Below, piece by piece: positions 34,541-43,620 of a stretch of 64,000 bases of DNA (positions within the stretch are counted from its first letter, which is position 1; each line of letters begins with the position of its first letter). The stretch lies in NCBI GenBank assembly GCA_945868575.1, contig CAMBMH010000001.1, positions 1-64,000 on the forward strand. The letters are read 5' to 3'. The translations under genes and the position numbers were made by a program. The notes under the pieces are model-generated. The model did not search any database. It was not told where the DNA came from and worked only from the letters and a program-made list of their open reading frames with translations. The DNA comes from Singulisphaera sp. GP187 (GTDB lineage: Bacteria > Planctomycetota > Planctomycetia > Gemmatales > Gemmataceae).

Positions 34541-34996
34541 ATGGCAAGCCCGCTGAACTATCAAATCGATGTTTCCTCCTCTCTGACAAGCCCCGTAGGA
34601 TCACGACCTCCTTTGCCCGCCAATGCAGACACGAACGAACTTCTTCGTACGATGATTGAAATTCAAAGGGAGACCCTCCAGATTCAAAGAGCGGCGATTG
34701 CAAATCAGGATCACCTGGCAAGATGGAAGGGTTTTTTATCGCGCTGGAATGGAGAATTTCCGGACCTTGGCGAGCAATGCAAAAAGACCGTTCCGATTTT
34801 AGAACGAACCTTTGCTAGGATGATTCAGGAAGCCTTGGACAGATTGGCTGATGAGGAAACTGTTGATAACGATTTCGCCCTTCAGGATCTTTTGGAACGA
34901 TATGGTGTACGCCTAGCTCAGCTTGGGACTTTAATCAATCTCGTCACCCCCTTGGCCGATGCCACCCCCAACATGGACACGCCTCCCCAAAGCTAA
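34541..34996 (+). CDS. small protein of unknown function
   Basis: 151 residues from the ATG at 34541 with AGGA nearby; the frame is open further 5' to 34421. Helical: residues 27-55 include NELLRTMIEIQRETLQIQRAAI, a likely coiled coil. Later comes CKKTVPILERTFARMIQEAL. No motifs I recognise and no membrane segment. Divergent from the methyltransferase gene. Confidence 0.7.
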   Translation: MASPLNYQIDVSSSLTSPVGSRPPLPANADTNELLRTMIEIQRETLQIQRAAIANQDHLARWKGFLSRWNGEFPDLGEQCKKTVPILERTFARMIQEALDRLADEETVDNDFALQDLLERYGVRLAQLGTLINLVTPLADATPNMDTPPQS

Positions 34997-35209
34997 CGCA
35001 TGGAAGATCAGCGCATTAACCTGATTCGGCGTACCTTTGGCTCCGCAGATCCATTTTTGTGTTCAAGTTTCCGGGGATGGGTCGGTTTTCTTAACTAATC
35101 CTTGGATTTATCCAATGCACTATTTACTGTTTTGCCTTCCTTTATGTGATACAATAAACTCAGGAAACTCAGGTTCTCCAGTTTCGATTCTTAGCAGTCT
35201 AGGCAAAGC

Positions 35210-35767
35210 ATGATTCAGGAATCTGAAGGCGATTGGGAATCCAAGGTTTTTCATGAATTTGACCCCCAAATCGATCAGTGGGTCGCACTCAAAACCTTGG
35301 CTCGGTGGGAAAAGAAAATCGCAAAGGAGCTCTCCATTCTGGAGATCCCCGTATTTCTTCCAACCATCAAACAACGAACTAAATATTTGAGCAAAACAAG
35401 CGAAGCCAATATCCCGCTTTTCTCTTGTTATATATTTACATCCACTGAACACTTCCTGGGAAACAAGCTCATATCCCCGTTTACCAGGGCCAAGATTTCC
35501 AAGGTCCTTCGGCCAGACAACCCCCAAAAGCTGAAAACCGAGTTGCTCGACCTTCGCAACCTGCTTTGCAGCCACGAACTTGTCCAGGAAAAGGTTTTTG
35601 GCAAACCTGGTGATAAGGTCCGAATTGTTCGGGGCCCTTTGACTGGTACGGAGGGAACCATCCTGCGATTAAAGCCCAATCAAAAAATTCTGGTTCTGGA
35701 AGTCGGTCTTCTGGGCCGCAAGCTCATCCTTGAAATCGGGGAAGAGCTTCTCGCAAGGGTTGTCTGA
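35210..35767 (+). CDS. NusG-family transcription elongation factor paralogue
   Basis: 185 residues. NGN-type N-terminal domain: WVALKTLARWEKKIAKEL, VFLPT and IPLFSCYIFT; then a linker of about 40 residues and a KOW domain at the C-terminus (GDKVRIVRGPLTGTEGTI). It resembles RfaH/LoaP/UpxY-type specialised NusG paralogues more than the housekeeping nusG, which normally sits with secE and rplK; neither is here. A -10-like TACAAT lies at about 35150 with no clear -35. Its target operon is unknown. Confidence 0.85.
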   Translation: MIQESEGDWESKVFHEFDPQIDQWVALKTLARWEKKIAKELSILEIPVFLPTIKQRTKYLSKTSEANIPLFSCYIFTSTEHFLGNKLISPFTRAKISKVLRPDNPQKLKTELLDLRNLLCSHELVQEKVFGKPGDKVRIVRGPLTGTEGTILRLKPNQKILVLEVGLLGRKLILEIGEELLARVV

Positions 35768-35821
35768 TTCTCGATTGCATTTTGAGGTCGTTTTTTTACC
35801 TAAATCCGGGCTTTTACACAA

Positions 35822-35852
35822 AAAGGCCCCTTGGAAAGGGGCCTTTATTTTT
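35822..35852. terminator. bidirectional rho-independent terminator
   Basis: Perfect 9-bp stem AAAGGCCCC/GGGGCCTTT with a 7-base loop. T-runs follow on both strands, so it can serve both the NusG-like gene (+) and the convergent deoxyhypusine synthase-like gene (-). Confidence 0.88.
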
Positions 35853-35875
35853 GATACCGGAAAATGGAATTCCAA

Positions 35876-37039
35876 TCAATCCGTTTCCGCATCGTTGTGT
35901 TTGGATTTGGCCAAATAAGTCTCTTTCAGCTTTGTCATAAGGGCAGGCAACCGGTCCATAAGCCTTTTGTGCTGTCGGGGTTGGCGATTCGCGAGGGCAT
36001 AAGCTGTGATCAAAGGCAAAGCAACCGTCGAGTCTAGGTAACAAGTCACGGTATCGGGTAATTGATCGGGATCCACTTTGCCCCAGGTCATAGCCTCCTG
36101 GGGGGTGGCGCCGCTTAAGCCGCCTGTGTCCGGACGGGCATCGGTAACCTGAAGGAAATAATCGTGTCCGGACTCGTCCAGGCCCAAAACCTCCTGGATC
36201 TGCGGCTCTGTCTGAAGCATGAAATTCTTGGGGGAGCCACCACCAAGAATGAACACCGCGCTGGATCCGTTTTGCTTTGCTTCCCAAACAATTCCCGCGC
36301 TCTGGTTTACATCCTGAAGAGGATCAATGGCCAGTTTGGATCCCTCAAGTTGAAGGGCGGCAAGATTCATTCCAATCGAGCTATCTCCCGGCGAGCTGGT
36401 AAATACGGGAACACCCGCCCGATAACATGCGGCCAAAAGGCTGGAGCCCTTTCGACCGATTTCCTCCTCGCGCGCGGCGATGTATTTACCGGCAAGATAA
36501 TGAAATTCCGCAGTGCTCATGGTTTTTTGGAATTCTTCGGTGCGGCATAGTTTGCGAAAGAATCTGTCGGTGCCCAAAAGATTCTCGTACTCAAAAACGA
36601 TGTCATAAATACGAATAATCTGGTTGTCGCGAAGCGCAAGATCATTAAGGCCCGGTCGACTCTGATAAAGGTCCATCCCAAGGGCAAAGTGCGCGTCATG
36701 ATAAAGATTGGCACCTGTGGAAGTTATCCAATCAATGAATCCCGCTTCAACCAATGGGACAAGGCACGACATTCCCAAACCTGCCGGCGTAAGCGCGCCG
36801 GATAAAGCCAAACCAACTGTCGAATCGTCCGCGAGCATTTTTCCCGAATAAAGCCTGCATGCCTCGCGAAGGCGGCCTCCATTGTAAGAGAGGAAAACCT
36901 CCTCCAAAAGCTGGGATACCCCCATGGTTGGGGTGACTGCCGGGGGGTGAATCCGTTTCTGGCTAATCGTTTTGAGCAGGTCGGTGGAGGCGATTTTGGC
37001 AGCCGCGGCAATGGCTTTGGGACAGTTTGGATTACTCAT
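35876..37039 (-). CDS. deoxyhypusine synthase-family protein
   Basis: 387 residues from the ATG at 37039 (the frame is open to 37093). Homologous to deoxyhypusine synthase: NAD-binding and spermidine-pocket segments [25 protein letters not shown] and [10 protein letters not shown]. The active-site Lys region is retained in [13 protein letters not shown]. Bacteria lack the eIF5A substrate, and related bacterial enzymes make homospermidine or have unknown targets. A polyamine role is inferred. Ends at a shared terminator. Confidence 0.88.
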   Translation of the reverse strand: MSNPNCPKAIAAAAKIASTDLLKTISQKRIHPPAVTPTMGVSQLLEEVFLSYNGGRLREACRLYSGKMLADDSTVGLALSGALTPAGLGMSCLVPLVEAGFIDWITSTGANLYHDAHFALGMDLYQSRPGLNDLALRDNQIIRIYDIVFEYENLLGTDRFFRKLCRTEEFQKTMSTAEFHYLAGKYIAAREEEIGRKGSSLLAACYRAGVPVFTSSPGDSSIGMNLAALQLEGSKLAIDPLQDVNQSAGIVWEAKQNGSSAVFILGGGSPKNFMLQTEPQIQEVLGLDESGHDYFLQVTDARPDTGGLSGATPQEAMTWGKVDPDQLPDTVTCYLDSTVALPLITAYALANRQPRQHKRLMDRLPALMTKLKETYLAKSKHNDAETD

Positions 37040-37154
37040 CGTTCTTTGATCCTGAAGATTCTTTGGTTCCAAAGGAAATTCTACAGAACCCAAAGGGAAA
37101 TACCTTTGGAGGACGCATGTTCATATGTACACTATACACAAGAAAGGGGTTTCC

Positions 37155-37442
37155 ATGAACCAACACGACCTGGAAGCCAGGTGCGACCGCCTTTTAGCAC
37201 TTTCCAAAGGTCTTGCCAGGGAAATTACCCTCTGGAGCGCACCGGATGCCCTGCTTCACTTTGATGAAAGGCAAAAATATCTCGATGCAATTTCCCAAGC
37301 ACTACGCGGCACAGAGAGCGCCCAGGTAATCCTTTACCGGGCGCTAATGGGACGGTCCTCAAGGAGAACCATCCCCCCTGACCCTTTATATTTTGGAAAT
37401 CAGAATGGGTCTGATTCACCAGGTGATGCTAGTTTTCTTTGA
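37155..37442 (+). CDS. small hypothetical protein
   Basis: 95 residues from the ATG at 37155, which has AAAGGGG six bases upstream; an ATG at 37125 is in frame. Helical N-terminal half (DRLLALSKGLAREITLW, QKYLDAISQAL), then a low-complexity end. No known domain. The 3' end overlaps the convergent peptidase gene by 14 bases. The good ribosome site and helix pattern support a real gene, but no homology can be named. Confidence 0.5.
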   Translation: MNQHDLEARCDRLLALSKGLAREITLWSAPDALLHFDERQKYLDAISQALRGTESAQVILYRALMGRSSRRTIPPDPLYFGNQNGSDSPGDASFL

Positions 37443-39129
37443 AATCGATGGCGAAGGCCTTGGCGGAAAGTTTTTCCCCCGTGGCCTTCTGAATCAGGTC
37501 GTCCCAGCGAAAAAGGCGACCCGGACCGAAGATTTTAGCCTTGAGGAATTCTCCAACTCCCTTGGAGTTGACATAATCCACTTCATTAGGAGCTTTTCCC
37601 GCAAACACCTCACGGCAGATGGCGTGATGGACCTGCGACGCGAACAGTTCACCCATCATGTAGTTGTGGTAATAAACAGGAGCGCTAACGATGTGGATTT
37701 TGCTGGCATAATCAGGCTCGGATCGCCCTTCGGGTCGGGTCAATCCCTGATATTTCTCAACCAAATCCCACCATAGACGGTTGAGATCCTGATCGGGGTT
37801 TTCGTACATACCCTTCTCAAAGCGAAGCATTACCTGGCACCAACGCGAAAAAATCAACAATCTCCAGCGAAGGGATTTGGCGGCAGATTGGCCAAATGCC
37901 TGGGGATCTTCAAGGACAATCCCCATCGCCTGAAGAAAAGAAGGGCGCTTGGTGAGCCGCTCAAACATCATTGCGATCCCCTCCGTCGCCAGGATATGGG
38001 CTTCGGCGCGAAGGACATAAGGGAGTTCCGCGGGAATATTAAGGCTCGAATAGACCGCGTGGCCCAGCTCGTGAAGCATGGTGCTGGCCCAGTAATCGCC
38101 GGGAGTGATGTTGGCCAAAACGCGGACATCCCCCTCGCGGTTGATGTCGGTGCAAAAGGCGTGGGGACTCTTCCCCTTTTTCTCATAGAGATCGCTTTTA
38201 TCCAAAACGCGCTCAATGGGTAGCCCCACCCCACGATAGAAATCCCGGCAAATCCTTAGTAAATCCGCTTTCTTCCAAGGCTGATCCAGGTCTGCCGGAA
38301 GGACTGACGGGCTTTCCTGGAAAAAAGGATCATGATAATGCCAAGGCATAAGCCCATCTGGTTTGATCCCGCAATTTTTGGCGAGAGCCTGGTCCATTTC
38401 GGCTTTGGCCTTGAGGAAGGGCTCGCGGGTAAGGGCATCCAGCTCGTCAAAAAGCCGGACCAGGTCCGTTCCATTTTGCTCATTCAAATGGAGCATCAAG
38501 GCATGAAAATTATCAAAACCAAGTGACTTGGCCGCCTTGTTGCGCAAGGCCACAAGCTTCTTGAGGTCCGGTTCAAGAACCCGTCCAACCGCCTTTGCCC
38601 CCTCCCAGGCGGCTTTGCGTCGGGAAGAATCGGTCGAATTTTTGAGAACGCCCCGGACCTCATTGTCCGTCAATTCCTTGCCTTGAACCTGAGGGCGGAA
38701 TTCGTTGAAAGCTTTTTCCACCTTGTTGGAAAGGGCGACCATTTCCTTGAGAATTGCGGGATCCACCTGCTTTTCAAGATAGACCAGGTTCAACAGCTCT
38801 ATACTGCGCCTTTCATTGGGGTCATCGATCGATTTGAGGTTTCGTGCCAAATCCCGAAAGGGAATGTAACGATCCTTGCGTGAAAGCTCGGCATCAATCC
38901 GGTTTTGGGCTTCCTCTTTTTTCCTGAAATCTTCCTCGCGCCCCGAGGTGTTGGCGTCCCACCAGGCAATATTCGCCGTGATTTCGAGCGGTCGCATGCG
39001 ACCAACATGATCCGCGATCAAATCATGAGCCTGCTTGGTTGTGGCTTCATCACCCTTGCCGACAGATCCAGTGGCCATTGCTGCTGTCAGGGTTACACCC
39101 TGCCCCACAAATTCGCGTCGATTCATCAT
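37429..39129 (-). CDS. exported M2/M3-like zinc metallopeptidase
   Basis: 566 residues. The N-terminus MNRREFVGQGVTLTAAM has a Tat-like NRREF motif and a hydrophobic stretch, so export is likely. The zinc site is HELGH in STMLHELGHAVY, with the third ligand Glu in EGIAMMFERL downstream. The all-helical fold fits peptidyl-dipeptidase A/oligopeptidase clans (MA(E)). Whether it belongs to M2 or M3 is not decided here. Divergent from the metallo-beta-lactamase-fold gene (85 bases). Confidence 0.82.
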   Translation of the reverse strand: MMNRREFVGQGVTLTAAMATGSVGKGDEATTKQAHDLIADHVGRMRPLEITANIAWWDANTSGREEDFRKKEEAQNRIDAELSRKDRYIPFRDLARNLKSIDDPNERRSIELLNLVYLEKQVDPAILKEMVALSNKVEKAFNEFRPQVQGKELTDNEVRGVLKNSTDSSRRKAAWEGAKAVGRVLEPDLKKLVALRNKAAKSLGFDNFHALMLHLNEQNGTDLVRLFDELDALTREPFLKAKAEMDQALAKNCGIKPDGLMPWHYHDPFFQESPSVLPADLDQPWKKADLLRICRDFYRGVGLPIERVLDKSDLYEKKGKSPHAFCTDINREGDVRVLANITPGDYWASTMLHELGHAVYSSLNIPAELPYVLRAEAHILATEGIAMMFERLTKRPSFLQAMGIVLEDPQAFGQSAAKSLRWRLLIFSRWCQVMLRFEKGMYENPDQDLNRLWWDLVEKYQGLTRPEGRSEPDYASKIHIVSAPVYYHNYMMGELFASQVHHAICREVFAGKAPNEVDYVNSKGVGEFLKAKIFGPGRLFRWDDLIQKATGEKLSAKAFAIDFKEN

Positions 39130-39214
39130 TTACTCCCTTTGGGTCTTGAATCATTGTCTTCAAAGGACGAATACGGACAATGGCAAAGACACCATTAACC
39201 CATGGATCCCTCTC

Positions 39215-40225
39215 ATGATTGGCTTTCTACTTCTAGGCTTGGCCACCATTGTCCCATCCCAAACACTCAAAATCGAATTTGTGGATTCGGAAGGGGGTGG
39301 CTCGACCCTGATTGTCACGCCAACGGGCGAATCGATCCTGATTGATTGCGGAAATCCCGGGAATCGCGACGCCGAACGGATTGCCAAAGCAGCCAAAAAA
39401 CTTGGTCTGGAGCGCATTGACCACCTTGTGGTTACGCACTGGCACCTGGATCACTATGGTGGCGCCGGAACACTTGTCCGCAAAATACCTGTAAATCATT
39501 TTTGGGATCGGGGAATTCCTGATAGCCTTCCAGATGATCCCACAAACTATCCGGTTTTAATCGCCGCTTACAAGGACGTCTCGAAGGGGAAGCGTAACAC
39601 ACTCAAGGCAGGCGATACCGTTCCGCTGCGTCAAACGGAATCTGGCCCTAGGGTACGCCTTTCGTGCGTATGCGGCTCAGGGGTTCCCAAAATCGATTCC
39701 AAAGCCCCGGCTGGAACTTCCGTGAAGCCCTCACAAATGGAACCGGATCCTTCGGACAACGCAATGAGTCTTGGCTTCGTACTCGAGTTTGGCGATTTTC
39801 GTTTTCTGGATCTTGGCGACCTCACCTGGAACAAGGAATCGATTTTGGTTTATCCAAGCAATTTGCTCGGTAAAATCGATGTGTACCAATCCACTCATCA
39901 CGGTCTAGAGGTAAGCAATCACCCCGACCTTATGAGACAAATTTCTCCTACCATTGCGATCTTCAATAATGGGCCAAGAAAAGGGGCGCACCCACGGGTC
40001 ATTCGCGATCTCAGAAGGCTGGATCACTTTGAACAAATTTTTCAGATACACAAAAACATTACAGCACCCGACTCGGACAACGCCCCACCTACCCATGTGG
40101 CAAATCCAGCCGAAAAATGCCAAGCGCTTGGAATCAACCTCGAAGTGGATCCCACCGCAAACCATTACACCGTAAAAGTGGGGGAGCAACCGAAAGAACA
40201 TCGCTTTACGGTTAGTAAAAAATAA
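39215..40225 (+). CDS. exported metallo-beta-lactamase-fold hydrolase (ComEC/Rec2 C-terminal type)
   Basis: 336 residues from the ATG at 39215; the frame runs open upstream into the peptidase gene, which I consider non-coding. A hydrophobic N-terminus (IGFLLLGLATIVP) is a likely signal sequence. The zinc motif HWHLDHYGG fits HxHxDH, LDLGDL and THHGL follow, as in ComEC-type MBL domains. Likely a phosphodiesterase or nuclease-like hydrolase; substrate unknown. Confidence 0.82.
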   Translation: MIGFLLLGLATIVPSQTLKIEFVDSEGGGSTLIVTPTGESILIDCGNPGNRDAERIAKAAKKLGLERIDHLVVTHWHLDHYGGAGTLVRKIPVNHFWDRGIPDSLPDDPTNYPVLIAAYKDVSKGKRNTLKAGDTVPLRQTESGPRVRLSCVCGSGVPKIDSKAPAGTSVKPSQMEPDPSDNAMSLGFVLEFGDFRFLDLGDLTWNKESILVYPSNLLGKIDVYQSTHHGLEVSNHPDLMRQISPTIAIFNNGPRKGAHPRVIRDLRRLDHFEQIFQIHKNITAPDSDNAPPTHVANPAEKCQALGINLEVDPTANHYTVKVGEQPKEHRFTVSKK

Positions 40226-40262
40226 AAATCACTGTTTTTAAAATTTCGCGAGATTCGCTATC

Positions 40263-41732
40263 TTAAAACTCGCCATGACCAATTTTGGTAAGGTGGCGCA
40301 ATAGTGCGTCACTTTCCAGGGGCCCGCCGGTTGCCGTTCGTGTAATTTCGAGTGCGGTGGCCAATCGGCCACGGTGATGGACCTTCTCCCTGAGCCAACC
40401 AAGGATAGGCGCGAATTCCCCACGCGAGACCATTTGGCTCATTCCGCCAAGGTCACGATCCATTGCCTCGCGCAGTTGGGCGGCAATCAGATTACCCAAG
40501 GTATAGGTGGGGAAATAGCCGATTCCTCCAGTGCTCCAGTGAACATCCTGAAGACAACCCTCCCGATCTGAAGTAACTTTCAATCCAAAAGCTTTTTCAA
40601 ACGCCTCGTTCCATGCACCCGGAAGGTCTTTGGGAACAAGGGTCCCCTCAATCATTGCTTTTTCGAGACGGTACCTCAAAAGGATATGCAGATTGTAGCA
40701 GGTTTCGTCGGATTCCACCCGGATAAAGGAAGGCCCAATCCGGTTGATCATTGGTACGAGGATTTCTTTGGCCGCAAGGGAAGGCCCCAAAACCCGGTGG
40801 GCCAAAGGCCAGCACCAATCCCAAAAAGCGGAGGAACGCCCGACCATGTTTTCCCAGAAACGGGATTGCGACTCGTGCATTCCAAGGGATGATGCGACAC
40901 ACCATGCCTGTCCGGCATGTTCGGCCGGGAGCCCCTGCTCATAAAGAGCATGACCGGTTTCATGAAGGATCCCATAAAAGGATTGTGTGAAATCGGTTTC
41001 ATCGTATCTTGTGGTGATACGACAATCGCCTGGTCCATGTCCCGAACAAAAAGGGTGCGCGGAAGTGTCAAGTCGGCCACCTTGTAAATCGAACCCAATC
41101 GCCTGGGATACTTCCAGCCCGAGTTTTTTTTGCGATTCCTCAGGATAATTGCCTTTGGGCGCCAACCCCTGTGGGCGTCCTTTCGCCTCGCGGATTAGCA
41201 AGGCAAGTGCCGGCTCCAATTTGTTAAAAATCGAGTCTATTTCCGAGGAACGACATCCCGGTTCATATTCGTCCAAAAGTGCATCATAAGGAGATTGCTC
41301 GTATCCCGCGCAGGCGGCCTCTTCCTGCTTTAGACGAACAATCGTCTGCAATTCGGGCAAAAATTTGGCAAAATCCCCTCGTGAACGGGCTTCCTGCCAA
41401 ATGTGCACTCCCCGGGAAGTGGCCCGAGCAAGTTCCTCGACAAGCCTTCCGGGGATTCGCCTGGCCCGAACAACACGCCGTTTCATCTCCCTGATATTGG
41501 CCCGTGATGCTTCAAGAACCGCATGGGACTCGGCATTTTGAATGGATTCCCAAACAAAGGGATCCGTGAGACGCTCATGAACCAGCCGGGCCAAAAGCGC
41601 ACCCTGGCTCCCCCGCCAGTCGGCACCTTTGGGAGGCAACATAACCTGTTCATCCCAACCCAAAACCCCCTGGACAGATTCCAGAAGGGTGATTTCTTTC
41701 CAGTGGGTGGACAATCCCGAGTTGCCTTCCAT
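40263..41732 (-). CDS. M32 family carboxypeptidase (thermostable carboxypeptidase 1 type)
   Basis: 489 residues, family length. The zinc motif is HETGHALYEQG, with the third ligand in HESQSRFWEN. Other M32 signatures: DEYEPG, ITTRYDE, GIGYFPTYTLGN. No signal peptide, so cytosolic peptide trimming. It starts about 45 bases after rho on the same strand. Together with the M2/M3-like enzyme it flanks the metallo-beta-lactamase gene. Confidence 0.93.
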   Translation of the reverse strand: MEGNSGLSTHWKEITLLESVQGVLGWDEQVMLPPKGADWRGSQGALLARLVHERLTDPFVWESIQNAESHAVLEASRANIREMKRRVVRARRIPGRLVEELARATSRGVHIWQEARSRGDFAKFLPELQTIVRLKQEEAACAGYEQSPYDALLDEYEPGCRSSEIDSIFNKLEPALALLIREAKGRPQGLAPKGNYPEESQKKLGLEVSQAIGFDLQGGRLDTSAHPFCSGHGPGDCRITTRYDETDFTQSFYGILHETGHALYEQGLPAEHAGQAWCVASSLGMHESQSRFWENMVGRSSAFWDWCWPLAHRVLGPSLAAKEILVPMINRIGPSFIRVESDETCYNLHILLRYRLEKAMIEGTLVPKDLPGAWNEAFEKAFGLKVTSDREGCLQDVHWSTGGIGYFPTYTLGNLIAAQLREAMDRDLGGMSQMVSRGEFAPILGWLREKVHHRGRLATALEITRTATGGPLESDALLRHLTKIGHGEF

Positions 41733-41775
41733 AGCGATTTACCCAAATAAATGATCTTTAACTAATCAATTCCAA

Positions 41776-43305
41776 TTAGTTCACATTCAGGTTTTGGAGA
41801 AACTCGGCATTGGTCTTGGCCTTTTTGAGACGATTGACCAGAAGTTCCATTGCCTCGACCGGGTGCATATCGGCCAATACACGGCGAAGGGCGCGCATGT
41901 TGGTGATTTCATCAGGACCACAAAGGAGTTCCTCCTTGCGCGTTCCGGAACGGTTTATGTCAATGGCGGGCCATACGCGCTTGTCCACCAAGCGGCGGTC
42001 AAGGTGAAGCTCCATATTGCCTGTGCCCTTGAATTCTTCGAAAATCACCTCGTCCATTTTGGATCCGGTATCAATAAGTGCCGTCGCAATAATCGTGAGG
42101 CTACCACCTTCTTCGCTTTGACGGGCAGCACCAAAAAAGCGCTTGGGCTTCTGCATGGCATTGCTGTCCAAACCACCAGATAGGAGTTTTCCACCCGAGG
42201 GGGCTTCGGTATTGTGCGCCCGGGCAAGGCGCGTGATCGAATCAAGCAGGATGATCACATCCTTGCCATCTTCGACAAGACGCTTGGCCTTTTCCATCGC
42301 GATTTCGGAGACATGGCAATGCTCGGCGGAAGGTTCATCAAAGGTGCTGGCTGCAACCTCGGCATTGGGCCCAGTCACCTGTTTCATCATTTCGGTGACT
42401 TCTTCGGGCCGCTCATCAATAAGCAAAACGATGAGGTAAGCATCAGGATAATTGGCCTGGATAGCCTTGGCAATTTTCGCAAGCAGAACGGTTTTACCGG
42501 CACGGGGCGGAGAAACAATCAGGGCGCGCTGGCCTCGGCCAATCGGCGTCACAAGGTCGATAACCCTTGTTGACAATTCATCAGGGGCGGTTTCCAACCG
42601 CAGCCTTTTGCAAGGATGAAGAGGGGTAAGGTCTTCAAAAACAGGCGGGCGAACACGCTCGAGGGCGGGCTTGCCGTTTATGGTGTCCACCTGAAGAAGG
42701 GCAAAATTGTCCTGCCCTTCGATGGGCAAGCGGATTGGACCTTCGATAAGCAATCCAGTCTTTAGGCCCATACGCCGGATCTGGCTGGGAGAAACGTATA
42801 CATTTTCCGGCGATGCGAGATAGTTATGGGTTTGGCTGCGAAGAAATCCATAACCATCAGGAAGCACCTCGAGAGTTCCAGACCCGAGGACAGTTTCGCC
42901 TTTTTCGATGTAGCGACGAACAACCTGAATGATCAACTGAACCCGATTGAGGCCGGAGTGCTCCTGAACGCCTTCTTTTTCAAGAATTTCGAATAACTTC
43001 GGAATCGGCATCCGGTAGAGGTCATCCAATTTTGGAATGGGGCCGACCGACCTGGTTGCACTCCACTCCCCACCCTCTTGGGGCGCCCTTGGAGTGATTT
43101 GCATGGGGGCAGCATGTGCGACATCAGGAATTCTTCTGCCAACAATTCCCGTCTGGCCTCCAGCTCCAGGAGGAACCCGGCGACGGCCCATAGGCATATG
43201 ACCGTGATGACCTTGCCTTTCGCCATGGCCCCCCTGCCCATGGGCAGGACCGTGCGAGGGCCCATGATGAGGATGGTGTCCGTGACCTTCGTCTTGGCGA
43301 GCCAT
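41776..43305 (-). CDS. rho: transcription termination factor Rho with a His/Gly-rich N-terminus
   Basis: 509 residues, hexameric RNA helicase. The first 45 residues are rich in His (11 His among the first 36), Gly and Pro. An Rho-N-type helical region follows ([22 protein letters not shown]). The RNA-binding cold-shock domain has [13 protein letters not shown]. Walker A is PPRAGKT, Walker [10 protein letters not shown], and the Q/R-loop regions match Rho. The core is about 420 residues like E. coli Rho. A weak stem (ACTAAT/ATTAGT) overlaps the stop. M32 follows on the same strand. Confidence 0.96.
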   Translation of the reverse strand: MARQDEGHGHHPHHGPSHGPAHGQGGHGERQGHHGHMPMGRRRVPPGAGGQTGIVGRRIPDVAHAAPMQITPRAPQEGGEWSATRSVGPIPKLDDLYRMPIPKLFEILEKEGVQEHSGLNRVQLIIQVVRRYIEKGETVLGSGTLEVLPDGYGFLRSQTHNYLASPENVYVSPSQIRRMGLKTGLLIEGPIRLPIEGQDNFALLQVDTINGKPALERVRPPVFEDLTPLHPCKRLRLETAPDELSTRVIDLVTPIGRGQRALIVSPPRAGKTVLLAKIAKAIQANYPDAYLIVLLIDERPEEVTEMMKQVTGPNAEVAASTFDEPSAEHCHVSEIAMEKAKRLVEDGKDVIILLDSITRLARAHNTEAPSGGKLLSGGLDSNAMQKPKRFFGAARQSEEGGSLTIIATALIDTGSKMDEVIFEEFKGTGNMELHLDRRLVDKRVWPAIDINRSGTRKEELLCGPDEITNMRALRRVLADMHPVEAMELLVNRLKKAKTNAEFLQNLNVN

Positions 43306-43532
43306 TGAAAAAACACTCCGGCAAAAGATTCGAAGAGGATTTGGGTTTAAGGAAAAAGAACCGCCTACCCAAGCGGCTTCGCGAACTCAAATCTTTGCTA
43401 AAACTTGTTTTTGGAAACGGTAACGGTTCAGATCGACCGGTCCGGGGGAAATCCATAACCCTCTAATTGGGGCGCTTCCGACTTTCCTTGTCGGTTCCAA
43501 AGGCATCATAACCGCCCCAAGGGCAGGTTTCC

Positions 43533-43616
43533 ATGAAAAAAGGCCGAATTTTTGGGGATTCAACAGACTTTTTCGGCCAAACCTTGCTCAATTTATCCTC
43601 CAAGGCCAGGGATTGA
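43533..43616 (+). other. possible 27-codon leader ORF upstream of glgX
   Basis: ATG at 43533 with AAGGGCAGG upstream opens a 27-codon ORF in a different frame from glgX. It ends in TGA only four bases before the likely TTG start of glgX at 43621. The arrangement would let ribosomes re-initiate on glgX. It is short, and coding evidence is only the ribosome site and the spacing. Confidence 0.35.
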
Positions 43617-43620
43617 GCAA

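Noticed and set aside
39035-39214. 5' extension of the metallo-beta-lactamase gene
   Set aside because: It runs into the divergent peptidase gene and has no domain; the ATG at 39215 is followed by a signal sequence.
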